From contig JAVBPO010000138.1 in assembly GCA_031549565.1 (NCBI GenBank), forward strand, positions 1 to 64,000: a stretch of DNA of 64,000 nt, read 5' to 3'. Positions 1-8,665 of this stretch are shown piece after piece. Source of the stretch: JAVBSX01 sp031549565. Lineage in GTDB: Bacteria > Planctomycetota > Planctomycetia > Pirellulales > Thermoguttaceae. The notes under the pieces are model-generated. The model did no database searches, was not told the origin of the DNA, and saw nothing but the letters and a program-made list of their open reading frames with translations. The number at the start of each line of letters is the position of its first letter. The stretch's first letter is position 1. A program made the translations under genes and the position numbers.

Positions 1-110
1 AAGATGGCGACCTCTTCGCCTTGGCTGTAGAGTTGCCGAGCGGTTTCTTCGTTGAAACCGTTTTCGAGCAGGGAGCGGATATCGATGATCGGTGTCTTGG
101 GCGTCGCCAT
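1..110 (-). CDS. Partial CDS at left edge, N-terminus only (possibly IS66-type transposase)
   Basis: The complement from 110 downwards opens with ATG and stays open to the window edge, giving 36 codons that begin MATPKTPIIDIRSLLENG and end near SQGEEVAI. The short acidic stretch around 'YSQGEEVAI' is reminiscent of the N-terminus of IS66-family transposases, but too little is present to be sure. The start is followed upstream by a 390-base gene-free stretch holding one arm of an inverted repeat (141-190). It could equally be a small conserved protein of unknown function. Confidence 0.4.
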   Translation of the reverse strand, partial: MATPKTPIIDIRSLLENGFNEETARQLYSQGEEVAI

Positions 111-501
111 GAGGAAGTGTTATACACCAACTCGACCAATCCTATAGCCTGAAGCCTTGCCCACGAAAACGGATTTCGTAAGTCAGACAGTACAAATAAG
201 TAAACTATACCTCCAAAACGTCAATAGGCAGACGTTTTCAAATTCTACACTGATTTGGTCGATATTCAAGAATGAGAAAATTGACATGCAAATTTCTGTC
301 GACGGTCTTATTCCCGAAAAGCCTCCCAAACCTTCTATTTGCTCTATTTCATCCCCATTTTCAACATTCTTTCAAAAAAGGAAATCTTTACGAAATTCCT
401 TTCCCACGACGGTTCGATGAAGGGAGAGGATCGCCCCTCCTTTTTCCTTGAGACAATCTCAAAAATTTATTGGCCCGACACGGCACGTTCAGGGTGACGG
501 T
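111..501. other. Gene-free stretch with one repeat arm
   Basis: No convincing reading frame was seen. Positions 141-190 hold a roughly 50-base sequence that recurs, inverted and imperfect, at 2238-2288 on the other side of the next gene. The rest is AT-richer than the surroundings, as expected for divergent promoters. Confidence 0.5.
141..190 (+). repeat. Left copy of an inverted repeat pair flanking the 502-2232 gene
   Basis: This copy aligns with the reverse complement of 2238-2288 at about 41 of 50 positions by eye. Shared blocks are the heptamer-like 'GCCTGAAGCCTTG', an 'AAAACG' core and 'TTTCGTAAGTCAG'. The two copies face each other across a single gene. Confidence 0.6.
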
Positions 502-2232
502 ATGAAAATGCGCGAAAAAAATTTGACAAACTCCTCTATCTTATGCAAAGCGTGTATTCCGACTCTTTTGCTTGTTTTGTTTTGCGCAAGAGTTCACGCG
601 CAAGAAGCAAAGGGACCGGAAACGTTGTACGAAATGGTGCCGCATGTCGTACTTCCCCAGTCGATCCAGTACAAGCCGATGCCGACTTCGCTTTCCCGTC
701 CGGGTGCGTACACGGCCCCTACGAACTATCCCGCGACTTACACGGCGTTTCCGTCCTACGTTTTGCCGTATCCGGCGGAAATGACGTCGATTCAGCAGGC
801 CGTTTACCCCATTACGCAAGTCGCGCACCAGCCGCAGCCGATCGTGTTTCCGAAACCTGCCGACGCAACCGCGGAACAGCAGAGCGTCTTGCTGATTATC
901 GCGACTCCGACCCCGACGGTGCAACCGGAAAGGCCAGTTTTGGAAACACGACCGGTTCCCGCCCTGCCGCGGGCGATCCGAAAAACGAATCCGGTCCGCG
1001 AAATCGACGTTTACGCCGAGGAAGAGAACGGCTTTGAGGAAATCGATACGAATTCCATTGGCGAGTTTCCCGGTTTGACGAGGAACATTTCGGATTCGAT
1101 CGAATCGTTCGTTTCGCGTAAAACCGTTCCTTTTGCGGCGCGGTACGGGATGTCGGAAATTACGCAGGTGCAGTACTCCACGCCCGTTTATCCGGCTCCG
1201 GCTCCGTTCAATCCGGGCCCGTTCGCCAACGCGAACTTGAACGGCGTCGCCAATAATTGTGCCGGCAATGGTTATTATTACAACGATCCGCTGCGGGTTC
1301 CGACTCCGGCGCCGGACCCGTTGGGGAACATTTCACCGTACACGGCGGCGGCTTCGACCTACGGAGTTTATCCGCAGTATGCGAATCCATACCCGTACCC
1401 GCAGGGCGCACAAGCCGGTTCGATCGATCCTTCCGGTTCCTCAACGCCCGGCTTGAGTCCGGAGGTGCTCAACCAGATCGAGCAGTTGATCCAGAAGAAC
1501 CCGAACGTGCAGTTTTCCGCCGTGATGATGGGACCGAACGGACAAATGATCCCGATCAACAACGGCGCACCCGTTTACGGTCAACAGGCCGGTCAGGGTG
1601 CGCCAAGCGGGGGAACAACTCAGCAAATGCCGCAGATGCAGCAGTTGCAATCGCAAATGCAGTACATTCAGGCAATGAACCAGTACGTTCAGCGTGTGAA
1701 CGCGGCAAGAGCGAACAACCAGTGCGTGCATCCGCAATCCCCCTCAAACGCTTATCCGGGAGCCGGATACCTCGGATACGGCCAATTCGGCGGTTATGCC
1801 CCGTATGTCCAACCGATTCCGGGCGCACAGGGGGCCTACGCTCTTCCCAATCCCTATTACCAGGCGATGTACCAGTCGCTCAACAGCGGTTACGCCCAGC
1901 CTAATTACGGGTATGGATACGGTTATGGACCGATGTTCAATCCGTATCTGCCGACTCCGCAAGGGTATCATGGAATGGTTCCTTCTCAGCAGAATCAGGA
2001 AAAGGACAAAACTTTCTGGGAACGGTTTCGAGAACGTCGGAAAAAAGGAGAAAAGCAGATGTGCGACGCTTGGCGGGCCCCGCATTACCCGGAAGAGACC
2101 GGAATGCGTATGCCGTCGAAAGACGCGTACCCGTGGGGATATTTCGGATCCCACACTTCCCCGCTGGAAACGCCCAATTTCGGCGGATACTACGGAATGT
2201 ATTACGGAACGAATACCTATCCGGGGCTGTAG
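502..2232 (+). CDS. Exported Pro/Tyr/Gln/Asn-rich low-complexity protein
   Basis: This 576-residue protein begins MKMREKN. A hydrophobic stretch (LLLVLFCARVHAQ) ends in a plausible signal-peptidase site at about residue 34. The mature part is rich in Pro, Tyr, Gln, Asn and Gly, with many YPY, YGYGYG and NPY motifs. A charged segment (KTFWERFRERRKKGEKQ) lies near residue 510, before a Tyr/Gly-rich tail. No enzymatic domain is recognisable; an envelope or surface structural role is inference. ATG 502 was preferred to the upstream TTG at 448 because it leaves the signal peptide at the N-terminus. Inverted repeat copies flank the gene on both sides. The family was not recognised. Confidence 0.7.
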   Translation: MKMREKNLTNSSILCKACIPTLLLVLFCARVHAQEAKGPETLYEMVPHVVLPQSIQYKPMPTSLSRPGAYTAPTNYPATYTAFPSYVLPYPAEMTSIQQAVYPITQVAHQPQPIVFPKPADATAEQQSVLLIIATPTPTVQPERPVLETRPVPALPRAIRKTNPVREIDVYAEEENGFEEIDTNSIGEFPGLTRNISDSIESFVSRKTVPFAARYGMSEITQVQYSTPVYPAPAPFNPGPFANANLNGVANNCAGNGYYYNDPLRVPTPAPDPLGNISPYTAAASTYGVYPQYANPYPYPQGAQAGSIDPSGSSTPGLSPEVLNQIEQLIQKNPNVQFSAVMMGPNGQMIPINNGAPVYGQQAGQGAPSGGTTQQMPQMQQLQSQMQYIQAMNQYVQRVNAARANNQCVHPQSPSNAYPGAGYLGYGQFGGYAPYVQPIPGAQGAYALPNPYYQAMYQSLNSGYAQPNYGYGYGYGPMFNPYLPTPQGYHGMVPSQQNQEKDKTFWERFRERRKKGEKQMCDAWRAPHYPEETGMRMPSKDAYPWGYFGSHTSPLETPNFGGYYGMYYGTNTYPGL

Positions 2233-2237
2233 TTGTG

Positions 2238-2288
2238 CTGCCTGACTTACGAAAATTCGTTTTTAGGTTCAAGGCTTCAGGCTTCAGG
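2238..2288 (-). repeat. Right copy of the inverted repeat pair
   Basis: Starts 6 bases after the stop codon at 2232. It is the imperfect reverse complement of 141-190. Its outer end carries two tandem CTTCAGG heptamers, linking it to the seven-base-period repeats found elsewhere in the window. Confidence 0.6.
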
Positions 2289-2429
2289 GAGGCCGTGGTA
2301 ATTCAGGTACGGCAAACGGCAAACGCTCCCGTTTCTTCATCGCGTGAATTGCCGGACTACCTCGGCGGGAACGATTCGGTATAATTGCGAAGAACGTGAT
2401 ATTTTCCGGAATCGTTCCACCGACGACCC

Positions 2430-5345
2430 ATGCTTTATTTTCAGCAACCGGTTTGGTTTTTGCTCCTGATACCTTTGCTGTGCGCATTGGTCACATGGAG
2501 GATTCCGTCCCGTTTGCTGACCGGGTTGCGGATTGCGTTCCTGCTTCTGATCGTGATCGCGATGTGTGGGCCGATGCTGCTTTTCCCGACCCGCAGCGGG
2601 ACCGTCGTCGCCGTAGTCGATTTAAGCCGCTCCATGCCGCCGCAGTCCCGCGACGAATCGATCGGGGCGATCAATCTGGTGATCGAACACGCCGGGATCG
2701 ACGATAAAATCGGCGTCGTTTCGTTCGGGGCGCTTTCCTTTCCCGAACGAATTCCGGGGCCGAAGCAGAGTTTTTCCAGCTTCGTGTCCGAAAATTCGCC
2801 CGACGCGTCCGATCTTCACGGGGCGCTCGAACAGGCGTTTTCGCTCATTCCCAGCGGCGAAAAAGGGCGGATCGTGCTCTTCACCGACGGACGGTATACC
2901 GGCGAAAATCCGATCAACCTTGCCTCGCGGTTGATGCAACGGGGAATCGCGGTCGATTACCGGCTCTTGGAACGGACCAACGTCGGGGACGTCGCCGTTG
3001 CGATGCTCGAAGCCCCGCAGATCGTTTCCCCACAGGAAGCTTTCACGATCAGTGCGTCGGTTCGGGTTCCGATTACGCAAAAAGTTCGATACGAACTGCT
3101 GCGTGATACCCCAACAGGTTCTCCCGTCGTGATCGGATCCGGCGAGAAAGAAATGACGACCGGCGAAAACCGGCTCGTCTTCCGTGATCGGGCGCTCAAA
3201 GGGGGAACGCTCGCGTACACGCTGAAAATCAACGGCGAGCTTCCCGACCCGATTCCCGAGAACAATTCCGCTCGCCGTCTGGTCGGAATCGACGGAACGA
3301 AACCGCTTTTGGTTCTCGCGCCAAAATCCGAAAGCGGTTCGCTCAACACGATTCTGCCGCAACTATTGACCGATTCCGGAATCGAAACGGAAACCGCCGA
3401 CGCCGAATCGGTCGGGTGGTCGCTCCCGTTTCTGAGCGGTTTCAGCGGGATCGTCGTCGAAAATCTCCCGGCGGAAAAGATCGGGGTTCACGGCATGGAG
3501 CTGATCGCCGAGTGGGTCAAGCAGACCGGAAGCGGCCTGATGTTCGGCGGCGGGCGAAGCTCTTACGCCTTGGGCGGATATTACAAGTCGCCGCTGGACG
3601 AGATCATGCCGGTTTCCATGGAACTGCGGCAGGAGCACCGAAAATTGTCGCTGGCGATCGTCGCCGTGCTGGACCGGTCCGGGAGCATGGCGATGCCGGC
3701 GGGCGGCAGTCGTACGAAAATGGACCTCGCCGATATCGCGACGGCGGACCTGCTCAAACTCCTGACACCGCTGGACGAAATCGGCGTGCTCGCGGTCGAC
3801 AGCGTGCCCCACACGATCGTGCCGCTGCATCCGAACAACACACCCGAGCAAGACCGCGCGAAGATTCTCCGTATCCAGTCGATGGGGGGCGGCATTTTCG
3901 TTTATACCGGACTTCGGGCCGCGGTCGATATGTTGCGCAAATCGACCGTCGGGACGAAACATATCATCCTGTTCGCCGACGCCGCCGACGCCGAAGAGCC
4001 GGGGGAATACGTCGGCCTGCTCGCCGCGTGCGAAAAGGCCGGGATCACGTGCAGCGTGATCGGGCTCGGGCATCCGACCGATGTGGACGCCAATTTCCTC
4101 CGCGACGTCGCCAAGCGGGGCAAAGGACAGGTTTATTTCACGAACGAGCCGACCGAACTGCCGCGTTTTTTCGCCCAGGACACGTTCGTGATCGCGAGAA
4201 GTACGTTTATCGAAGATCCGGTCGCGATCCGCTGGACCGGCGGCCTGATGTCGCTGCTCGGTCGACGGTTCGACGATCCCCCGTCGATCGGCGGGTATAA
4301 TTTATGTTACTTGAAGCCGGGCGCGTTGCTTTCCTCGGTGTCACAGGACGAATACAAATCGCCGATCCTCGCGTCCTGGCAGGCGGGACTCGGACGGGTC
4401 CTTTGCTACACCGGCCAGATCGACGGCGATTACACCGGCAAAATCGCAAAGTGGGACGATTATCCGTCGCTGCTGGTCAGTTTGGGGCGTTACACCGCGG
4501 GGAAGGACAACAAGCTCCCGAACAACATGATGCTCTCGCAGGAAATCGTCGACGGAAGCCTGCGGATCCGGCTTGATCTCGATCCGGAGCGGGAAGAGGC
4601 GTCGCTTGACACCATGCCGCGAATCACGGTCCTGAAACAGACCGCGAACCAACCGTTGGAAACGAGCGAGCCGGCGATGCGTTGGTTGGAACCGGAGCTG
4701 CTCGGCGCAACGATTCCGCTGACAGGGAGCGAGACGGTCCTTGCGACGGTGTCGTTTCGTGAGGAGAGAGGACTGAGGACGGAGGACGGGGGGGGAAATG
4801 TGATTTCCGTTTCTTTGCCCCCCGTTTGTTTGCCGTATTCGCCGGAATTTCGGCCGGTGGAGCCGGGAAAGGGGCGGGAGCTTTTGAATCAGTTGGCCGA
4901 ATCGACAGGCGGGAAGGAGCGGATCGAAATCGCCGGAATCTGGAAGGACATCCCCAAGGTGCCGCGGTATCACGACCTTTCGCTCTGGTTCATCCTGCTC
5001 GCGGCGGGTCTTTTCGTGTCGGAAATATTCGAGCGGCGCACCGGTTGGCTCTCGTCCTGGCTGAAGCGGTTCAAACTTCCGAAGCGTCAAGCGAAAAAAG
5101 CGACGGTCGCGACACCACGGATCGCAGAGCCGGAATCGAAGGAAACCGGCCGTCAACTTTCCTGGTTGCGTCAATATCTCCTTGCCCGTTCACGCAGGAA
5201 AAACGAAACGCAACTCGGCGTCACAACGCATCCGACGCTGCCGGAAAAGAAACCGGAGCCGGAAAAAACCGCCGCCGAAAAAACCGGAATGCTCAGTGCC
5301 CTCGACCGCGCCAAACGCTCCGTAGACCGAAAGAGAAAGCATTGA
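2430..5345 (+). CDS. Membrane protein with two von Willebrand factor A domains (BatA-like N-terminus)
   Basis: The 971-residue protein starts with a BatA-type N-terminus: two hydrophobic helices (about 8-22 and 33-52). The first VWA domain carries the metal-site motif DLSRS at residues 64-68. A middle region resembles the glutamine-amidotransferase-like fold of planctomycete VWA proteins (GLMFGGGRSSY). The second VWA domain has DRSGS beginning near residue 415. A last membrane helix lies near 855-875 (LWFILLAAGLFVSEIF), followed by a basic Lys/Arg-rich cytoplasmic tail. VWA domains bind partners through Mg2+, so a scaffold or quality-control role in the membrane is likely; the partner is unknown. 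A heptamer-repeat patch at 4761-4797 encodes EERGLRTEDGGGN in frame. No obvious Shine-Dalgarno precedes the ATG. Confidence 0.85.
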   Translation: MLYFQQPVWFLLLIPLLCALVTWRIPSRLLTGLRIAFLLLIVIAMCGPMLLFPTRSGTVVAVVDLSRSMPPQSRDESIGAINLVIEHAGIDDKIGVVSFGALSFPERIPGPKQSFSSFVSENSPDASDLHGALEQAFSLIPSGEKGRIVLFTDGRYTGENPINLASRLMQRGIAVDYRLLERTNVGDVAVAMLEAPQIVSPQEAFTISASVRVPITQKVRYELLRDTPTGSPVVIGSGEKEMTTGENRLVFRDRALKGGTLAYTLKINGELPDPIPENNSARRLVGIDGTKPLLVLAPKSESGSLNTILPQLLTDSGIETETADAESVGWSLPFLSGFSGIVVENLPAEKIGVHGMELIAEWVKQTGSGLMFGGGRSSYALGGYYKSPLDEIMPVSMELRQEHRKLSLAIVAVLDRSGSMAMPAGGSRTKMDLADIATADLLKLLTPLDEIGVLAVDSVPHTIVPLHPNNTPEQDRAKILRIQSMGGGIFVYTGLRAAVDMLRKSTVGTKHIILFADAADAEEPGEYVGLLAACEKAGITCSVIGLGHPTDVDANFLRDVAKRGKGQVYFTNEPTELPRFFAQDTFVIARSTFIEDPVAIRWTGGLMSLLGRRFDDPPSIGGYNLCYLKPGALLSSVSQDEYKSPILASWQAGLGRVLCYTGQIDGDYTGKIAKWDDYPSLLVSLGRYTAGKDNKLPNNMMLSQEIVDGSLRIRLDLDPEREEASLDTMPRITVLKQTANQPLETSEPAMRWLEPELLGATIPLTGSETVLATVSFREERGLRTEDGGGNVISVSLPPVCLPYSPEFRPVEPGKGRELLNQLAESTGGKERIEIAGIWKDIPKVPRYHDLSLWFILLAAGLFVSEIFERRTGWLSSWLKRFKLPKRQAKKATVATPRIAEPESKETGRQLSWLRQYLLARSRRKNETQLGVTTHPTLPEKKPEPEKTAAEKTGMLSALDRAKRSVDRKRKH
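4761..4797. repeat. Heptamer-period repeat inside the VWA gene
   Basis: A purine-rich run of GAGGAC/GGAGGAC units, about one per seven bases, lies in frame in the VWA coding sequence. The same unit type appears at 6731-6762 and 7401-7511 in the protease gene. No facing inverted partner was seen here. Confidence 0.5.
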
Positions 5346-5654
5346 AAACCGAGCGGGAAGGTCTGTTCGTACGTATTTCTACCGTATTAACTAATTTTGA
5401 CCCACCCTAGCCCGGATATTTCATAGGCCGGAGGGTTTTAAAGTTGGGTTGATGTGGTAAAGTATTGCCTGACAAACACTTGCGAACGAATTCGCAAAAC
5501 TTTACCGACAAAAATCCCAACACAGCGTACCATGTTCAAGGCCAAATTTGCAGCCCCCGGAAAAAACATCCAACGGCGAGCCGTGTCCACGAAGAGATGG
5601 ATTCTGTTGTAGACCCTAAAAAAAAGTGCGGTATACGAAAGCACATCCCAGCGA
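5346..5654. other. Intergenic stretch between convergent genes with a nested palindrome
   Basis: The VWA gene ends at 5345 and the protease gene ends at 5655 from the other side. Apart from the nested inverted repeat at 5443-5521, no gene or recognised RNA was found. Short frames across it have no family resemblance. Confidence 0.5.
5443..5521. other. Nested inverted repeat, possible structured RNA or bidirectional terminator
   Basis: Three perfect stems nest inside one another: GTTGGG 5443-5448 with CCCAAC 5516-5521; GGTAAAGT 5456-5463 with ACTTTACC 5499-5506; TTGCGAA 5480-5486 with TTCGCAA 5491-5497 closing a CGAA tetraloop. The element sits between two convergent genes. That suits a terminator, though there is no U-tract directly after the stem. 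A small structured RNA or a mobile palindrome is also possible. Confidence 0.4.
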
Positions 5655-8564
5655 TCATCGGATTTTGATCTCAAGCAGTTCGGATTTTCGTTCGACGGTC
5701 AACAGGATCGGGGACTCATTTTCCGCGGCGAGGATTTGCGTTTCAACGGCGCCGCGAGATGGTGTCAAGCGGTTGTTGACCATCACGATCAAATCGTCGG
5801 GCTTGAGTCCGAGTTTCTCCGCTTCGCTTCCGGCGCGGACCGAGTCGATGAACGGCGGCGTACGGTTCGCGACGTTTGAAACCAGGATGATCCCGAGACC
5901 TCGCAAAATCCGTTCCGCGTCCGACGGGAGCGGCGGAAGTTCCGGCTTATCCGTGATCGCGATCAGGGACGGCTTTCGTTGATCAACCGGCTCGGACATC
6001 AAGATTGCTTTGACCTTCTCGTAAACCTCGCGACCGGGGAGTACGAAATTGAACCACGTGTTGTTCTCGGCGTTTTTCAACTCTTTGCCGATTAGTCCGA
6101 CGAACCGGCCCGAGTCGCGGAGGACGACCGCCCCCCCCTTGGCGCCGGGATTGTTCGTAATGGCGTCAACGACGTAAACGGGCCCCTTATACGTCGTCGC
6201 AAACGCGCCCCGTCGGGCCCGGAGCGAAGTTCTCGCGGCGATGATGCCCTGTTGGAACGAGACCGGTTCGTTGCCTGTCGCAATATTGTACGGATTCGAA
6301 GCCGCGTAAATCCGGTCGCCGATCCGAATCGAATCGTCGAAACCGGAAAGGTCGGACAAAGCGTCCGGCCGGTCCTCTTTCACGGAGATTCCGTACAATT
6401 CTTTCAGGTCGAAGCAGGGAAGATTCTCGACGTCGATTTTCAGCACCGCGATTTCCATTGTCGGATCGGCCGCGATCAGGCTCGCTTCGTAACGCCGACC
6501 GTTGTCAAGGATCACAACCAGTGGATCCGCTTCAAGAACGGAGCTGCTCACCGTCAGGATATGCCCGAGCGGCGTGATGAGGCAACCGGTTTGATACCCC
6601 TGCATTCCCCGCAATCCGCCGGCGCCGTAGATTTTGACGATCTTTTGGCGGACTTGATCGATCACGGGGGAGGTGGTACTTGAGAGCGTGGTGTTCGAAA
6701 GCATTGTCGGGACCGCAGGTCCCGGCTCGTTCTGTTCTCCGTCCTCTGTCCTCTGTCCTCTCAACACAAATTTCGCGAACGGGGTGGAGCCGTTGCGGAC
6801 GTCCATTTCGGCGAGCGAGCCGTTTTGATTCCGGAACCGGATTTCACTGGGAAAACGGTTTTCCATCGAATAGAATTCGATCATTGCGAGTTGGCCGGTT
6901 TCGGGATCGAAATAGAACCTCGCCCGAACGATGCGCCATATCACGGACACCACGTCGTAGAGTTTGTCGAAGTTTCCGTCCAGCGGAGCGGTTCCGACGT
7001 AGAGCACTTCGCCGAAGTCCGGCTTCTCGCCGGTCGCCAATTTATACATCAGATACATCGCCGGAAAGAGCCCGCCGCTGCCGACCGGCTCCTGGAAATA
7101 CGAGATCGGATCGATTTTCGAATCTTCGTCGAGAATTTCGTGCGGATTCCAGGAAAGCGTCGTGTGCGGGAGTTTCAACGCAACATCGTTTTCCGCGATC
7201 GAAATCTCGAACGAATCCGCTTGCGCGACGTCGCCGGATAGAATCCACCGGTCCGGCTTTTGCGCTGCGACCGTTTTTCTCCATTGAGCCAAAACCCGGT
7301 CGAGCTCCAGCCGGTTGAAATAATAATTCGCAAACCCTTTCCGCTTCTCGTAAATCGGTTTCGCCCAATCGGGAATGAAGACGGACTGCTTTTCGAGATC
7401 AGAGGTTAGAGGATAGAGGATAGAGGATAGGGTCGAATCGACAGAGCTTACTCCGTCTTTCTCTTCGTCTTTCTCTTCTGTCCTCTGTCTTCTGTCCTCT
7501 ATCCTCTTCTTCTCAATCGGCGGCTCCATCATTTCCTCGGTCATTTCGACGAGTTTCGCTTCGCTGTGGAGCCCTTCGAGGCGGACGAGCAGTTCATGCC
7601 GGTCCCCCTGCGGAGTTCGGATCGAGATAGGGACCCGCCAATCGCGGGGAAAAATACCGAGAAGATTTTTGAACGTATTTGCGGTATCCAGCGGATATCC
7701 GGCGAAACGAACCATCTCGTCGTCGACGCGAACTCCAAGCCGATACAGGTCGGAGTTGAGCGAAACATCGTCGACGACGACGCGACCGATCCGATCCGTT
7801 GCGACGACCGCTCCCAAACCGGCATGGTCGACGATACGTCCGCTTTTCAAATCGCCGAGGAAATATTTGATCTGGTTGATCGAAACGGCGTACCCGATGC
7901 CGACGTTGACCCGGCCCCGTTTGTCGAAGGAGCAGCGACCGTTGATCCCGATCAGTTCGCCGCGAATATTGAACAGCGGCCCGCCGGAATTGCCCGGGTT
8001 GACCGCCGCATCCGTTTGAAGACAGTCGGAGTATTCCAGGAACGTACCCGCCGGATATTGATAGCGATGCGTTCCAGAGATGACACCATAAGCGACGCAC
8101 GGTTTGAAATCGATCGCGAGCATGAACGGGTTTCCCATCACCAGCGCTTCGTCGCCGATGCGAACCGCGTCGCTGTTGCCCAGCGGGGCGCAGGGGAAAT
8201 CGTCACGTCCGAGCAGCTTGATCAAGGCGATATCCCCGGTCGGATCGAGTCCGACGAGAATCGCATCGTACGCGACACCATCGGACATACCGCATTTCAT
8301 CGCGATGCCGCACGGCTGCACGACGTGAAAATTGGTCAGCGCATAACCGTCCGGCGAAATCACGACGCCGCTCCCGCCGCCGACCGGCCCGTTTCCACCG
8401 GCAGGAAACACCGCGATCACCGACTGCATCGTCTTTTCGACTTGCGTGATCCGCTGGCGCTCCTGCTCTTGCCAATCCTCGGAAAACACCGACGAAGCCG
8501 GGAAAACCAGCGAAACTAAAATCAAAAACGCAAAACGGGCGATCCTTTTCAATGATTCAGCCAC
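5655..8564 (-). CDS. Exported tandem HtrA/Deg-like serine protease with PDZ domains
   Basis: The 969-residue protein starts at a GTG (8562-8564) preceded by GGGAG at good distance. The GTG is followed by a signal peptide (FAFLILVSLVFPASSVFS). The first trypsin-like domain has a complete triad: His80 (TNFHVV), Asp111 (TGDIALIKL) and Ser193 (GNSGGP). A PDZ-like domain follows (GAVVATD to about residue 350). A second trypsin-like fold begins near residue 645. It looks inactive: the His motif reads VSSSV and the Ser motif reads AKGGAV. A C-terminal PDZ domain ends the protein. Two low-complexity inserts encoded by heptamer repeats interrupt the linkers. The likely role is periplasmic protein quality control. 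Confidence 0.85.
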   Translation of the reverse strand: MAESLKRIARFAFLILVSLVFPASSVFSEDWQEQERQRITQVEKTMQSVIAVFPAGGNGPVGGGSGVVISPDGYALTNFHVVQPCGIAMKCGMSDGVAYDAILVGLDPTGDIALIKLLGRDDFPCAPLGNSDAVRIGDEALVMGNPFMLAIDFKPCVAYGVISGTHRYQYPAGTFLEYSDCLQTDAAVNPGNSGGPLFNIRGELIGINGRCSFDKRGRVNVGIGYAVSINQIKYFLGDLKSGRIVDHAGLGAVVATDRIGRVVVDDVSLNSDLYRLGVRVDDEMVRFAGYPLDTANTFKNLLGIFPRDWRVPISIRTPQGDRHELLVRLEGLHSEAKLVEMTEEMMEPPIEKKRIEDRRQRTEEKDEEKDGVSSVDSTLSSILYPLTSDLEKQSVFIPDWAKPIYEKRKGFANYYFNRLELDRVLAQWRKTVAAQKPDRWILSGDVAQADSFEISIAENDVALKLPHTTLSWNPHEILDEDSKIDPISYFQEPVGSGGLFPAMYLMYKLATGEKPDFGEVLYVGTAPLDGNFDKLYDVVSVIWRIVRARFYFDPETGQLAMIEFYSMENRFPSEIRFRNQNGSLAEMDVRNGSTPFAKFVLRGQRTEDGEQNEPGPAVPTMLSNTTLSSTTSPVIDQVRQKIVKIYGAGGLRGMQGYQTGCLITPLGHILTVSSSVLEADPLVVILDNGRRYEASLIAADPTMEIAVLKIDVENLPCFDLKELYGISVKEDRPDALSDLSGFDDSIRIGDRIYAASNPYNIATGNEPVSFQQGIIAARTSLRARRGAFATTYKGPVYVVDAITNNPGAKGGAVVLRDSGRFVGLIGKELKNAENNTWFNFVLPGREVYEKVKAILMSEPVDQRKPSLIAITDKPELPPLPSDAERILRGLGIILVSNVANRTPPFIDSVRAGSEAEKLGLKPDDLIVMVNNRLTPSRGAVETQILAAENESPILLTVERKSELLEIKIR
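6709..6762. repeat. Inverted repeat plus heptamer repeat inside the protease gene
   Basis: A GGGACC-gca-GGTCCC hairpin at 6709-6723 is followed by CCTCTGT-type heptamers at 6731-6762. On the coding strand this gives RGQRTEDGEQNEPGPAVP, just before the second protease-like domain. Confidence 0.5.
7401..7511. repeat. Paired heptamer repeats forming a long hairpin inside the protease gene
   Basis: The left arm (7401-7431) has about four AGAGGAT units. The right arm (7474-7511) carries the complementary CCTCTGT/ATCCTCT units, about 42 bases away. The coding strand reads through the whole element in frame, giving a charged linker that contains IEDRRQRTEEKDEEK. Confidence 0.65.
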
Positions 8565-8634
8565 GGCAGAACTCCCAAGAGACGGGGTTGTCAAATAGAC
8601 GATGATGAAATCGATTATAACGGCCCGCAAACAT

Positions 8635-8665
8635 TCCGTTAGCCCCGGGGAGAGCCCCGGGCATG
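8635..8665. repeat. Half copy of a GC-rich REP-like element
   Basis: GTTAGCCCCGGGGAGAGCCCC resembles the ends of the larger elements at 34066, 45318 and 57907 (GGGGCTTGCCCCG next to GTTAGCG). It overlaps the last codons of the ATPase gene (GSPRG). Confidence 0.45.
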
